Assembly: GCF_900188255.1 (NCBI RefSeq)
Contig: NZ_FZNS01000012.1
Span: forward strand, 1-64,000
Reading direction: 5' to 3'
Length of the DNA: 64,000 nt
Origin: Hymenobacter mucosus
GTDB lineage: Bacteria > Bacteroidota > Bacteroidia > Cytophagales > Hymenobacteraceae
This document shows, piece after piece, positions 1 to 8,948 of this stretch. Both the position numbers and the translations under genes were made by a program. Under the pieces are notes generated by a model. It did not search any database. It was not told where the DNA came from and worked only from the letters and a program-made list of their open reading frames with translations. Position 1 is the first letter of the stretch, and every line of letters starts with the position of its first letter.

Positions 1-96
1 CTAGCTTTACAACTGCTTCCCTACGGTGTCTCCTCTAATGTATCAGCCGCTTATATCTGCAGTGTTGCTACCCGCTACTCACTATTCTCATCTCAC

Positions 97-1302
97 ATGA
101 ATCCAGCTAGCCAAACATGCCCTATTCCTCGTGGGGCAGCCTCTTCTGTTTGCCGAGTATCGGCACGGCTTTTCCGGGTGCTGTGCTGGGTATGTTGGTT
201 GCTGGTTGGCATCGGTGCCGGTTCGTCGTGCTATGGACAACGTGTTAGTCGCCCGCAATCTAATCCAAGAAGGGTAGCTAGCACCGTACCGCAACACGTA
301 CTCACGGAAGCGCTTCGCCAAGCCAACGTGCCCGGTATGCAGCTAGTATATACTCACGGCCCAACCGTGACCTCGTACAACGTGGGTGTGCGCAAAGCTG
401 GCACTTCGCAGCTTGTCACGGCAGCCAGCACGTTTCAAGCGGCTTCTTTGGGGAAAGTAGTGCTGGCCTACATCACCTTGCGCCTCCGCGACCGGGGACT
501 GCTGACGCTTGACACGCCCCTATTGCGCTACTGCCCTTACCCCCGACTCCAGCAAGACCCGCGCGCGCAGGCCATTACGGCCCGTATGGCTCTGGCCCAC
601 AGCACGGGCTTACCGAACTGGGCCGAGTCTCCGCTTAGTCCAAACTGGTCTGCCTCGCCGCTCGCGTTGCGCTACACCCCGGACAGCTGTTGGAATTACT
701 CAGGCGAAGGCTACGTGTGGTTGCAGAAAGTGCTGGAACACCTAACAGGCAAATCATTGGAGACGCTTGCGCAGGAAGAAGTATTTCAGCCTTTGCACAT
801 GGCTCACAGTAGTTTTGTGTGGCACGCGGCTTTTTCGACTACCGCTTGCACCGGTCATGATGAGAAAGGCCAACCTACCACTATCCAGCAGTTCAGCCAG
901 CCTTACGGAGCCTATAGCCTACTCACCACAGCCACCGATTACGCTATCTTTCTGCAAGCCTTGACAACAGGCCGAGGCCTACAGCCGGCTTCCTATCAAG
1001 TAGTACGTACGCCTAGTAATTCTGCTTCGCGGTGCCGTAGCACCTCGCTTAGCCCCGCGGATGCAGCTGTGGCCTGGGCTTGCGGAGTAGGCTTGGTTGC
1101 AACCAGCCACGGACCGGCCTTGTGGCACTGGGGCAACAATGGGGACTTCCAGGGTTTTTTCATGGCATTTCCTGACACCAAGGAAAGTCTGCTGCTGTTG
1201 ACGAATAGTGCCAACGGCTTGCGCTTACCTGAGCGCCTATTGCCTTTGTTTTTTGGTCCTGGGCAGTATTGGGCAATGCAGTGGCTGGCGGAAGAAAAGT
1301 AA
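97..1302 (+). CDS. Secreted serine hydrolase of the class C beta-lactamase / penicillin-binding-protein-like family
   Basis: The 401-residue product has a basic N-terminus and a hydrophobic stretch (about residues 25-48, ending near CYGQ) that reads as a signal peptide. The active-site elements of the family are in order: SLGK (Ser117, Lys120), the Y-S-G box that replaces Y-x-N (Tyr201), and an HWG motif near residue 349 in place of KTG. Members hydrolyse beta-lactams, peptidoglycan peptides or small esters, and the sequence does not say which. The motifs are intact, so the enzyme is probably active in the periplasm. It stands alone, and a 60-bp palindrome lies about 215 bp downstream. The 96 bases before the start show no clear promoter. 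Family assignment is secure; substrate is unknown. Confidence 0.85.
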   Translation: MNPASQTCPIPRGAASSVCRVSARLFRVLCWVCWLLVGIGAGSSCYGQRVSRPQSNPRRVASTVPQHVLTEALRQANVPGMQLVYTHGPTVTSYNVGVRKAGTSQLVTAASTFQAASLGKVVLAYITLRLRDRGLLTLDTPLLRYCPYPRLQQDPRAQAITARMALAHSTGLPNWAESPLSPNWSASPLALRYTPDSCWNYSGEGYVWLQKVLEHLTGKSLETLAQEEVFQPLHMAHSSFVWHAAFSTTACTGHDEKGQPTTIQQFSQPYGAYSLLTTATDYAIFLQALTTGRGLQPASYQVVRTPSNSASRCRSTSLSPADAAVAWACGVGLVATSHGPALWHWGNNGDFQGFFMAFPDTKESLLLLTNSANGLRLPERLLPLFFGPGQYWAMQWLAEEK

Positions 1303-1517
1303 CACACCAGTAGCGCAGGGTGTTAGCAGCAGTTAACGTGAAGCGTGATGAGTCTGTGGTTATTTCCGGCGCAGAGCAGTTCAGTGCTGTAACTGATAGC
1401 TTCAATGTATTCTGGATGCGTTGTAGTGTCGGCAACCTCGGTTTGGCAATTGGCTAGCAGCGCCAGTAAAGAGTAGAGCTTCCTTCACACTAGGGTCGAC
1501 AGTAGTGGTCATGATGG

Positions 1518-1577
1518 ACCCCAATACGTTCTGAGGGCCGCTAGATGCATCTAGCGGCCCTCAGAACGTATTGGGGT
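1518..1577. repeat. Perfect 60-bp palindrome (30-bp arms, no loop)
   Basis: The 30 bases on the left are the exact reverse complement of the 30 on the right, with no spacer; the centre is AGATGCATCT. It lies between a + strand hydrolase gene and the 3' end of a minus-strand DUF892 gene, so it could end transcription from both sides. Neither flank has a clear run of T. No other conserved feature is visible in the remaining 1303-1732 gap. Confidence 0.9.
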
Positions 1578-1732
1578 AGTTATTTCTTCGGCTCATCTGG
1601 CAAATGCAGAGCAGGCAACCTGCTTTTTACAAAGCCCAATCGGCACTGCCTGCTGCGGCATAGAAATTATTACTGTAGACCGAAGCTACGCCCACTTTAA
1701 TGCATGTGAGAGTAGCACGAGCAGGAAACAAC

Positions 1733-2212
1733 CTATTGAGCAGCAAGAATTTGCTGAGCAATATCCGTGTGCTGGTCGTCTGCTTGTTTTGCTTCTTGCA
1801 CCGAGGCTTTCAACTCTTGCTCTGTTTGGGGAAAGCCAGCAGAAGCAGCGTAAGAGGCTACGGTACCAAATGAAGCAATCCAGTAGTGCAGGGCCATTTG
1901 GCCGCTGGCAATGATACCTAAATCACGCACGTCGTCGGATTCTGCTTTCGCGCGGATTTCTTTGCTCACTTGGTAGTGTGCCTCTAAGATTTCGTTTTTC
2001 TGTTCTTCCACGCCACCTACTTCGGCAATAGCCCGATCTAGGCGCTTTGCCCACTCTTTGGACGTCTCGTTGCCTTGTTGTAGTGCTTGTTTTAGGGCCG
2101 GATTCTTGGCGTCCTGCTGAATTTCGTCTGTTGCGGCTGCCGCTACTTTGCTACCTGCCAGTTGCGCGGATAACCCGTCCTTTACCAGTTGTTTTAAGTC
2201 GTCAGTATTCAT
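1733..2212 (-). CDS. DUF892 ferritin-like protein (YciE/YciF type)
   Basis: The 159-residue, mostly helical, acidic product matches the DUF892 family. These are ferritin-like four-helix bundles, often induced by stress, with an incompletely known role, possibly metal binding or oxidative protection. Glu and His residues that could bind metal are spread through the helices, for example in the ILEAHYQ and MALHYW segments. There is no signal peptide, so it should be cytoplasmic. It begins with ATG and lies alone, convergent with the upstream serine hydrolase. The length is normal for the family and there is no sign of damage. Confidence 0.8.
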   Translation of the reverse strand: MNTDDLKQLVKDGLSAQLAGSKVAAAATDEIQQDAKNPALKQALQQGNETSKEWAKRLDRAIAEVGGVEEQKNEILEAHYQVSKEIRAKAESDDVRDLGIIASGQMALHYWIASFGTVASYAASAGFPQTEQELKASVQEAKQADDQHTDIAQQILAAQ

Positions 2213-2728
2213 GTAAATATTCTATACTAAGTGAATAACAGGACTATCCTGTTTGATTGTCTTAACGGATGCTACTTCCAGTTGTTCCAGCTACATTCTT
2301 ACGTGCGCATGTCTTTGTCATTATCTAATTATCAACAGCTTACTTATTATGTTCTTTCCTGTCAGTCAGATTGAGCTTCTCTTCAATACAGCTATAATAG
2401 ATAATTACAATTCTACTCTAAGGGTATGTAGTATGAATAAAATGCAAAATTGATAGTATATCTATGTGATTGACTGCCAGCCATGTGCTAGTCATGGAAA
2501 TAAGGAATTAGTATAAAAACTACGGCCCGAGCGGTAGTTGTCAAAACCTAGTTTAACCATACTGTACTTATGAATTGTAAATCAAGATATTAAAGTAGGT
2601 ATGCTGATTGTTCGCTCTCGAAACGCTTAGGCAAGAAGCCCATATTTTGTAGGTAAATATTCCCCCGCGCAACCATTTTGTCTAGGATAGCCTCCCACAA
2701 GTATCGATTTCTCTTCTTCTGTATTTCT
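2213..2728. other. AT-rich intergenic region between divergent genes
   Basis: This stretch separates the starts of the DUF892 gene and the secreted-protein gene and is clearly richer in A and T than its neighbours. It holds a weak hairpin around 2518-2540 (AACTAC paired with GTAGTT). A possible 66-codon reading frame at 2253-2453 has no recognisable features and is not called. Promoters for both flanking genes should lie here, but no TAnnTTTG match is convincing. Confidence 0.5.
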
Positions 2729-3394
2729 ATGCGTAGCTTATCTATCATTTTACCACTCACTCTGCTCCTGCTAAGCAGCACCGGAGCTACCGCCCAAATT
2801 GCTGACTCTACTGCTCGTCCGATTGATCGTGTGCCTACGAGGTCTGGTACGCTGGTTAAAGTGAGTACGGGTCTCACCCGAGGCTTAGGGAGTGGCTATT
2901 GGGGAGTGTCGTTGCCGGTAGTAGTAGGAGCTGAGCATCATCTCACTTCTGCTATCAGCGTGTACGGCAACGGATTTGCGGGCATCAAACTAGGACGTAG
3001 TAATCCGCTTGCTGATGGTTCTCGCGCTCCGCTTATCCATGAATATGGATTCGACCTGGGGGTGAGATACTATTACAATCAAGAGAAACGGCGTCAGAAA
3101 GAGCGGGCAACGGGTCCATTCGTGGGTAATTACCTTGCTGTGCAGACCACGACTGTCTTCAATCAACTGCATTATAACCCCTACCGATACTCCACGCTCA
3201 CTGCCATTTGGGGGATGCAACGCCGCCTTGGCAAGTATGGCTGGTTTGATGCGTACGTGGGCGCGGGGGTTGACCGGAGGCCCGGTTATACCTACTACAG
3301 CCCATACGGCAATTTTAGGCAGCGCTCCTACTGGGAAATAACCCCGGAGCTAGGCATCAAATTCAGCCTGGGTAGTCGCATCACCACCCACTAG
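2729..3394 (+). CDS. Secreted protein of unknown function, probable small outer-membrane barrel
   Basis: Starting at the internal ATG gives a typical signal peptide (MRSLSIILPLTLLLLSSTG, cut after ATAQ). The frame is open for 17 more codons upstream, but that extension would bury the signal. The mature part, about 200 residues, alternates hydrophobic and polar residues and is rich in Gly, Tyr and Arg (GSGYWGVSLPVV, FDLGVRYYYNQ, WFDAYVGAGVDRRPGY). It ends with a strand-like segment, as small Bacteroidota outer-membrane beta-barrels do. No named family was recognised. A strong hairpin terminator follows directly, so the gene is probably monocistronic. Confidence 0.65.
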   Translation: MRSLSIILPLTLLLLSSTGATAQIADSTARPIDRVPTRSGTLVKVSTGLTRGLGSGYWGVSLPVVVGAEHHLTSAISVYGNGFAGIKLGRSNPLADGSRAPLIHEYGFDLGVRYYYNQEKRRQKERATGPFVGNYLAVQTTTVFNQLHYNPYRYSTLTAIWGMQRRLGKYGWFDAYVGAGVDRRPGYTYYSPYGNFRQRSYWEITPELGIKFSLGSRITTH

Positions 3395-3400
3395 CTTTGC

Positions 3401-3450
3401 AACAGCACAGCAAAAGTACCCAGAGCAGGTACTTTCGCTGTGCTGTTTTT
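3401..3450 (+). terminator. Rho-independent terminator
   Basis: Arms of 20 bases at 3401-3420 and 3428-3447 pair with one mismatch across a 7-base loop, and a T run follows. It sits just after the stop codon of the secreted-protein gene. Confidence 0.85.
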
Positions 3451-3642
3451 CACTAGGACATGCTTAGTAAACTCCGCTACCTAGCGGAAAGTATTTGCTA
3501 TTGCTCTAGCTGCTGAGGGTAAGCAGCTTGGAGCCAGATGCACGAAGAAAAACCGCCCAATTTGCGGGCCAACGGAATCGGGTAGTTCTGCATAAAAGTC
3601 TCCTTTTAGCGCGGGATTCACTAAAAACGGTAGTTGTGCGTG

Positions 3643-3650
3643 TACATTTG
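3643..3650 (+). promoter_or_regulatory. Candidate promoter -7 element (TACATTTG)
   Basis: TACATTTG matches the Bacteroidota -7 consensus TAnnTTTG and lies about 20 bases before the GTG start of the short cysteine-motif protein. No good -33 TTTG is visible. This would be the promoter of the receptor and transporter cluster that follows. The rest of the 3451-3642 gap shows nothing else. Confidence 0.5.
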
Positions 3651-3670
3651 CGCCAACTAGCATCCCCTCT

Positions 3671-4045
3671 GTGAAGGCTTTTTTCTCCTACCTACTCATC
3701 CTACTCGTGCTGCTGCAGACCTTCAGCCGGGAAGTGGTAATGGTAGACTTCCTGCTGAACCAGGCCGCCATTACGGCCCGTTTCTGCGTGAACAAGGCCC
3801 GGCCACAACTGCACTGCAACGGCAAGTGCCATGTTGCCAAACAACTGAAAGAGCAGGATGAGCGGGGAAACAAAGCGCACAATCTTCTGAAAGAAAGCCC
3901 GGAAATGCTGCCAATAGCCTTCCGGCTGCTACTGCCTGCTACCCCCAAGCGCTGGGGTGGCATTCCCGTGGGCTATGGCCCCTACCGACCAGCCGAAGTG
4001 CCAGTTGCTGCTGCGCGAGGCGTATTTCGCCCGCCACCTGCCTAG
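3671..4045 (+). CDS. Short secreted or membrane-anchored protein with FCVNK...CNGKC cysteine motif
   Basis: The 124-residue product starts with GTG, carries a hydrophobic N-terminus (FFSYLLILLVLLQTF), then the motif FCVNKARPQLHCNGKC with Cys39, Cys49 and Cys53, then a basic, Pro-rich tail. Small proteins with this C-x9-C-x3-C pattern commonly sit before TonB-dependent receptors in Bacteroidota; I know no assigned function. The cysteines suggest metal binding or a disulfide outside the cytoplasm. It is followed on the same strand, after 335 bases, by a siderophore-type receptor and an ABC exporter-like system, so a part in metal handling is a reasonable inference but not shown by the sequence. 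Confidence 0.6.
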   Translation: MKAFFSYLLILLVLLQTFSREVVMVDFLLNQAAITARFCVNKARPQLHCNGKCHVAKQLKEQDERGNKAHNLLKESPEMLPIAFRLLLPATPKRWGGIPVGYGPYRPAEVPVAAARGVFRPPPA

Positions 4046-4380
4046 TCGGTCCCATTTAAGCGTAACCGTGTGCGTTATTGGTCCTGCTGCAGGTAGGACC
4101 CGGTACCGGCGTGGGGTGTCTATTGCTGCTGGCTATCAATCAAATAGTTAGCAGGTGTCGCCTGCGTTTTCGGTGCCCACGGTGTATGGGCTTTTACTGA
4201 TGGCCTTATGGCTTTGGCCAAGCTGACGGACTCTGACCGCCGGCCATTCCTTCACCCTACTTATCTGCTTTTCAGGCTGGACTGCGCCGGCTGACCGCGC
4301 CGCTATACCCTTACGGTTCATTTAGCCGTGTCGGGGAGTGGGAGCGGCTGCGCGCCTGTTCTAGTCGAGGCTTCTGTTGT
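4046..4380 (+). other. Intergenic stretch before the TonB receptor
   Basis: The open frames here overlap the gene on either side or lack any family signal. A weak 5-bp hairpin (GCAGG/CCTGC at 4151-4165) followed by GTTTT could be a partial terminator. No riboswitch, metal-regulator box or promoter was recognised. Confidence 0.4.
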
Positions 4381-6753
4381 ATGAAACACTTGGTAGCTGC
4401 ATTGTGTATGCTCTTACCTCCATTGGCCGCATGGGCCCAAACCACTATCAGAGGGGAGGTGCGCGAGGGCGAGGGGCCCCAGGTAGGCACACCCCTTGTG
4501 GGGGCCCTTATCAGCAGCCCGCAAACTAACCACGTAGCCACTACCGACAGCACTGGGCGGTTTGAGTTGCGGGGCCGCGAGCCTATCACCACCCTTACTG
4601 TTAATCATTTAGGTCATCAAGCACAAACCCTACGGGTGGGTCCGGCCAATTCGGTTCTGCGCATTGCGCTGATGGCCGACGCGGCAACGACGCTGGCAGA
4701 AGCCACCGTGACCTCGAAATACTATCGGCAGTACACCACCCAGACTATATCCAGCGCACTGCGTTTACAGACGCCACTGCTCCAACTTTCACAGGACATT
4801 CAATCGGTGGGGCCGGAGGTTATTTTCGACCAGGGCAGCTTCAACACCACCGAAAGCGTGACCCGCAACGTGAGCGGCGTCATCCGAAACGAAATATCCA
4901 ACAACCTGGGCCCCAACCTGTACATGCGCGGCGGCCAGATTGCCAGCCTCCGCAACGGCGTGGATTTGACGCCCTACTACCGGGGGCCCGTTCCGGATGA
5001 TGCCGCCATTATCGAGCAAATAGAGTTTGTGAAGGGGCCGTCACTTTTCATGAACAACATTGGCGACCCGGCCGGAAGCTTCAATATCGTGACCAAGCAG
5101 CCCACCGGCGGATCCCGCTACTCGGCCACGGCTATGTTGGGTAGCTACAACTTTTACCGCTTGGCCGCCGACCTTGATGGCAAGCTCGACAAGCCAGGCA
5201 GGTTGCTTTACCGCTTCAACACCATGGCCCTGAGTACGAAATCTTTTGTGCCAGGTGACTACAACCGGCGCCTGTTGGTAGCGCCGGTGCTGAAGTATCA
5301 AATAAGTGACCGTACTGCTGTAACGGCTGAGTATAGCTTTCAGACGTTCACGTACGGCCTCTACAGCCCTATTGTGATGACTCCGCGGGGCTTTGGCACC
5401 TTACCGCACGACTTTACCATCAGTGAACGGAGTGTGGGCCCTATTCGGGCGCAGAATCAGTCGGGCTTTCTCACGCTTTCTCATCAGTTCAACCCCCACT
5501 GGCAGCTTACGGTACGGGGCGCCTTTCTGCAAGAGAAAAGTGAGGGCATCTACCTTTGGGTGACGGGCTTGAATCCTAACAACGCCGATGTGCTGCTGCG
5601 CAACCCCAAGTACGATTTGGACCGCACGCGGGTATTTTCCCAACAAGCGTTTCTGAATGGCCGATTTACTACCGGCGCGCTTACCCACCAACTGCTGACA
5701 GGTGTGGATGTAAACCAGAAACAGTTCCAGGCCGTCGACTACCTAACGTATAACACGGTCCCCACGGCTGGGGGTACTACCCAACCCGTGTACTACCCCC
5801 TCAATGTGACCAACCCGGTATACGGTGCCGAAATTCCAGGTTACCGTTCGCCCGGTGGGCTTGCTTCCCGCAACACCTCGCAAACCATAAACTACTACTC
5901 GGCCTACGTTCTCGATGAAATAGCTCTTCTGGCGAATAAGCTGCGCATTACGCCTGGCTTGCGCTACACGGCTGTAAACAGCAACAACCACGTGCTAGGC
6001 GCCAGCAGCAGTTCTCACGACCAGGTAGTTACCCCTCGCTTGGGCGTCAGCTACAGCCTATTGCCCAGCCTCTCGGTGTATGGCCTCTTTGACCGCACGC
6101 TAGTGCCGCAGGGCGGCATAACAAGCAATGGCACGCCCATCGACCCGTTGCGGGGCCTCAACCGTGAATTGGGAATCAAGAAGAACTGGCTTGATGGCCG
6201 CTGGACGTCGGCCGTGGCCGTGTACTACATTACCCGGTCCAGCATTGCTGCCTCCGACCCTACTAATGCATTGTACCGCATTCAGGTAGGTAAGAACCAT
6301 GCTCAGGGGGTAGATTTTGACCTTATGGGTCAAGTAGTACGCGGCCTGAATGTGGTGGTGAACTACGCCTATACCGACTCCCGCATTGATCAGGACGTTA
6401 ATCCGCTGCTGGTAGGAGTGCGCACGCCGTTGTTTGTCAAGCACGTGCAAAACGCTTGGCTTAATTACGAGCTACCCGCCCGGCTGGTGCGAGGCCTGAG
6501 CTTTTCCCTGGGGTATCAGTACCAAGCGGGCCGGGGTGGGCGCTACGCCGTGGCCACGCCCTACCCCATACCCGATTTCTTCCGGCTAGATGGAGGCTTG
6601 GGCTGGCAGTCGCCCCATCTGAAAGTAAACCTGGTGGTCAACAACCTAATGAATCACAATCTCATTACTACTCCCTGGCTGCGCAACGGGCTCTACTACT
6701 GGATACCGCAGGCCGGTACCAATGGTCGGCTGTCGGTAAGCTATACTCTCTAA
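4381..6753 (+). CDS. TonB-dependent siderophore-type receptor with N-terminal carboxypeptidase-regulatory-like domain
   Basis: The 790-residue protein has a signal peptide (cut after AWAQ), a CarboxypepD_reg-like beta-sandwich (about residues 22-100), a plug domain (about 115-235, with RNVSGVIRNEISNNLGPNLYMRGG and IIEQIEFVKGPSLFMNN) and a long beta-barrel ending in an aromatic-rich strand (LSVSYTL). The plug pattern (QDIQSVGPEVI, DPAGSFNIVTKQPTGG) is that of ferric-siderophore receptors rather than SusC-type glycan receptors. It would carry an iron or other metal chelate across the outer membrane using TonB energy. An ABC ATPase begins 26 bases after its stop codon, which suggests cotranscription. 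Confidence 0.9.
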   Translation: MKHLVAALCMLLPPLAAWAQTTIRGEVREGEGPQVGTPLVGALISSPQTNHVATTDSTGRFELRGREPITTLTVNHLGHQAQTLRVGPANSVLRIALMADAATTLAEATVTSKYYRQYTTQTISSALRLQTPLLQLSQDIQSVGPEVIFDQGSFNTTESVTRNVSGVIRNEISNNLGPNLYMRGGQIASLRNGVDLTPYYRGPVPDDAAIIEQIEFVKGPSLFMNNIGDPAGSFNIVTKQPTGGSRYSATAMLGSYNFYRLAADLDGKLDKPGRLLYRFNTMALSTKSFVPGDYNRRLLVAPVLKYQISDRTAVTAEYSFQTFTYGLYSPIVMTPRGFGTLPHDFTISERSVGPIRAQNQSGFLTLSHQFNPHWQLTVRGAFLQEKSEGIYLWVTGLNPNNADVLLRNPKYDLDRTRVFSQQAFLNGRFTTGALTHQLLTGVDVNQKQFQAVDYLTYNTVPTAGGTTQPVYYPLNVTNPVYGAEIPGYRSPGGLASRNTSQTINYYSAYVLDEIALLANKLRITPGLRYTAVNSNNHVLGASSSSHDQVVTPRLGVSYSLLPSLSVYGLFDRTLVPQGGITSNGTPIDPLRGLNRELGIKKNWLDGRWTSAVAVYYITRSSIAASDPTNALYRIQVGKNHAQGVDFDLMGQVVRGLNVVVNYAYTDSRIDQDVNPLLVGVRTPLFVKHVQNAWLNYELPARLVRGLSFSLGYQYQAGRGGRYAVATPYPIPDFFRLDGGLGWQSPHLKVNLVVNNLMNHNLITTPWLRNGLYYWIPQAGTNGRLSVSYTL

Positions 6754-6779
6754 GCGCCTGGTACACTCTGCTCAACCTT

Positions 6780-7487
6780 ATGCTACAAGCTGAACAACTC
6801 ACCAAGCGCTTTGGCGCACATTTGGCCCTCGACCACCTGGATTTAGACATCCGCAGCGGGGAGGTCTACTGCCTCCTAGGGTCTAACGGGGCTGGTAAAT
6901 CGACGACTATCAACATCTTTCTGGGCTTTCTGCCCGCTACTAGCGGCCGGGCGCTGATTGATGGACTGGAAGTATCGGTAAACAACCACGCTACCCGCAA
7001 TATGGTGGCCTACATCCCCGAGGTTGTGAACCTCTACCCTACGCTCACGGGGCTCGAAAACTTAGCCTTTTTCAGTGGCCTCTCGGGCTACGCCTACTCG
7101 AGGGCCGAATTGAGAAGCTTTACCCAGACAGCCGGCTTGCAAGACGCCGCCCTCGACCAGCGTGTGGGCGGCTACTCCAAGGGGATGCGCCAAAAGGTGG
7201 GCATTGCCATTGCTCTAGCCAAGCAAGCCAAGGCATTGTTTCTGGATGAGCCCACCTCGGGCCTAGACCCGCACGCCAGCAATGAGTTTGCCCAGGTTAT
7301 CACCCGCCTTAGCAGCCAAGGCGTGAGCACCCTCATGGCGACCCACGACTTGCTGATGGCCAAGAATCTTGGTCACCGCATTGGCATTATGCACCAAGGT
7401 CGCTTGCAGCAAGAGCTGCACTCCGAGGCCGTATCCTACGCCGAATTAACCGACTGCTACCTCACCACCGTCAACCAGTCCGTTTAA
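6780..7487 (+). CDS. ABC transporter ATP-binding protein
   Basis: The 235-residue nucleotide-binding domain has Walker A (GSNGAGKST), the signature GYSKGMRQK, Walker B (LFLDEPTSGLD) and the switch histidine (ATHD). The sequence resembles the CcmA/NatA-like group that pairs with multi-span permeases in export or membrane remodelling. It lies between the TonB receptor and two DUF3526 permeases, one base before the first, so translational coupling is likely. It should power the permeases at the inner-membrane face. Confidence 0.92.
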   Translation: MLQAEQLTKRFGAHLALDHLDLDIRSGEVYCLLGSNGAGKSTTINIFLGFLPATSGRALIDGLEVSVNNHATRNMVAYIPEVVNLYPTLTGLENLAFFSGLSGYAYSRAELRSFTQTAGLQDAALDQRVGGYSKGMRQKVGIAIALAKQAKALFLDEPTSGLDPHASNEFAQVITRLSSQGVSTLMATHDLLMAKNLGHRIGIMHQGRLQQELHSEAVSYAELTDCYLTTVNQSV

Positions 7488-7488
7488 A

Positions 7489-8886
7489 ATGATTCAGCTT
7501 CTACTCAAGAAAGAGCTGACCGAGCTGCTGCGCACCACTAAGGTTACCTGGCTGCTAGTGGGGCTGGCCGCCCTGCTGGGGCTGGCCTTATATAACGGTT
7601 ACGCATACTCCACCACGCGCAGTCAGTTTCTGCGTGAGTCCCAGCACATCACCTACCAGCAGTTCATTTCACAGGGCGACAAGAACCCACACCTAGGGGC
7701 CCACTTCGGCTTTTACGCGTACAAGCCTACTGCCGACCTAGCCTTGGTAGACAACGGGCTGGAGGACTATACTGGCAATTCCTTTTACCTGGAGCCCCAC
7801 CAGCGCGGGGTGGTGAAGTTCCGGGAGGTGAGCGATGCTACGGGATTGCGCAGCTTCGGCTTCCTGAACGCCGGCTACTTCGCCCAGTTTATTTTGCCCC
7901 TGTTCATTTTCTTGCTGACCCACAACGTGTTTGCCAAGGAGTGGGAGAATGGTACCATCAAAATGGTGCTCAGCACTCGGGTACAAGCCCGGCAGCTATT
8001 TACTGGCAAGCTGCTGGCCTGCGGGTTGGTAGTGGGCGCCGTGGTAGCAACGCTGGCACTGGGGGCGCTGGGCCTACTACTGGTACAGCGCGGGGCTGCG
8101 GGCCTGGGCCCGGTGCTGCTCACCTATGGCTGCTACGTAGTGGGGCTGACGATGTACGCCGTACTGCTCACGGTACTAGGAGTAGCAGTGTCCCTGTTGG
8201 CGCGCAGTTCGGCGCTGGCCTTGGTCGTGCTGGCAGGCTTCTGGCTGGTAGGCGTATTTTTGGTACCTCGGCTGGCTGGCGAACTGTCGCGGCAGGTATA
8301 TCCGTCTATCACGGCGGTAGAGTTTGACGACCAAACCTTTCGGGAGAAGGAGTACGGCATGGGAAACGAGGGCACCAAAGACCACCGCCGCGCCCTGCTG
8401 GAACAGCGCACCCTGGCGAAGTACCACGTTAAGCGCCTAGAGGACCTTCCGGTTTTCTACATCCCCATCACCATTGAGTACTTCGAAGAAACTGATGGCC
8501 TCGTGATGGACCGTGCTTACGCCGCCGTTGAGCGCAACGAGGCCCGCCAAAACGCCTTTGTGCTGACCAGCGCCGTGCTGTCGCCCTTCCTAGCGTTCCG
8601 TGACTTTTCCTTGCACCTGACCGCTACCGATATAAATACGCATAATGACTTTGCCCAACAGGCGGAGGCCCACCGCCGCCGCGTAGGCAGGGTAGTGGAT
8701 GCCTTCTACCAGAAACACACGGTAGCCAGCAATGACTTTTGGAAGACAGTGCCGCAATTTGCTTACTCAGCGCCGGGCCTGGGCTGGCGCCTGCACAACG
8801 CGGTGGCTCCGTTGGTAATTCTGCTGGTGTGGCTGGTAGCCGCCGGGGGCATGGCCGTCTGGGCCTACCGTCGCCTGACAGCCTAG
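7489..8886 (+). CDS. DUF3526-type ABC transporter permease
   Basis: The 465-residue product has a first membrane span near residues 22-42, a large extracytoplasmic loop (about 43-140) and a block of five or six spans from about 145 to 270 (LPLFIFLLTHNVFAKEWENGT is the typical family element). A second soluble region (about 280-420) and a last span near the C-terminus follow. DUF3526 permeases occur in pairs in Bacteroidota and are usually encoded beside an ABC ATPase; the cargo is unknown. It starts directly after the ATPase stop codon. The second permease downstream shares the architecture but not close sequence, so a heterodimer is likely. Confidence 0.8.
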   Translation: MIQLLLKKELTELLRTTKVTWLLVGLAALLGLALYNGYAYSTTRSQFLRESQHITYQQFISQGDKNPHLGAHFGFYAYKPTADLALVDNGLEDYTGNSFYLEPHQRGVVKFREVSDATGLRSFGFLNAGYFAQFILPLFIFLLTHNVFAKEWENGTIKMVLSTRVQARQLFTGKLLACGLVVGAVVATLALGALGLLLVQRGAAGLGPVLLTYGCYVVGLTMYAVLLTVLGVAVSLLARSSALALVVLAGFWLVGVFLVPRLAGELSRQVYPSITAVEFDDQTFREKEYGMGNEGTKDHRRALLEQRTLAKYHVKRLEDLPVFYIPITIEYFEETDGLVMDRAYAAVERNEARQNAFVLTSAVLSPFLAFRDFSLHLTATDINTHNDFAQQAEAHRRRVGRVVDAFYQKHTVASNDFWKTVPQFAYSAPGLGWRLHNAVAPLVILLVWLVAAGGMAVWAYRRLTA

Positions 8887-8948
8887 GGCTGCTTGGGTTT
8901 TCTTCTTGCGGCGGGGCAGTTACTGGCCAGCCTTAACCAACTAGTATC

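Noticed and set aside
2253..2453. 66-codon frame in an AT-rich gap
   Set aside because: Composition matches intergenic DNA, and no ribosome-binding site, signal or family match was seen.
4046..4380. Search for a cobalamin or other metal-linked riboswitch before the TonB receptor
   Set aside because: No B12-box or other conserved core could be found.
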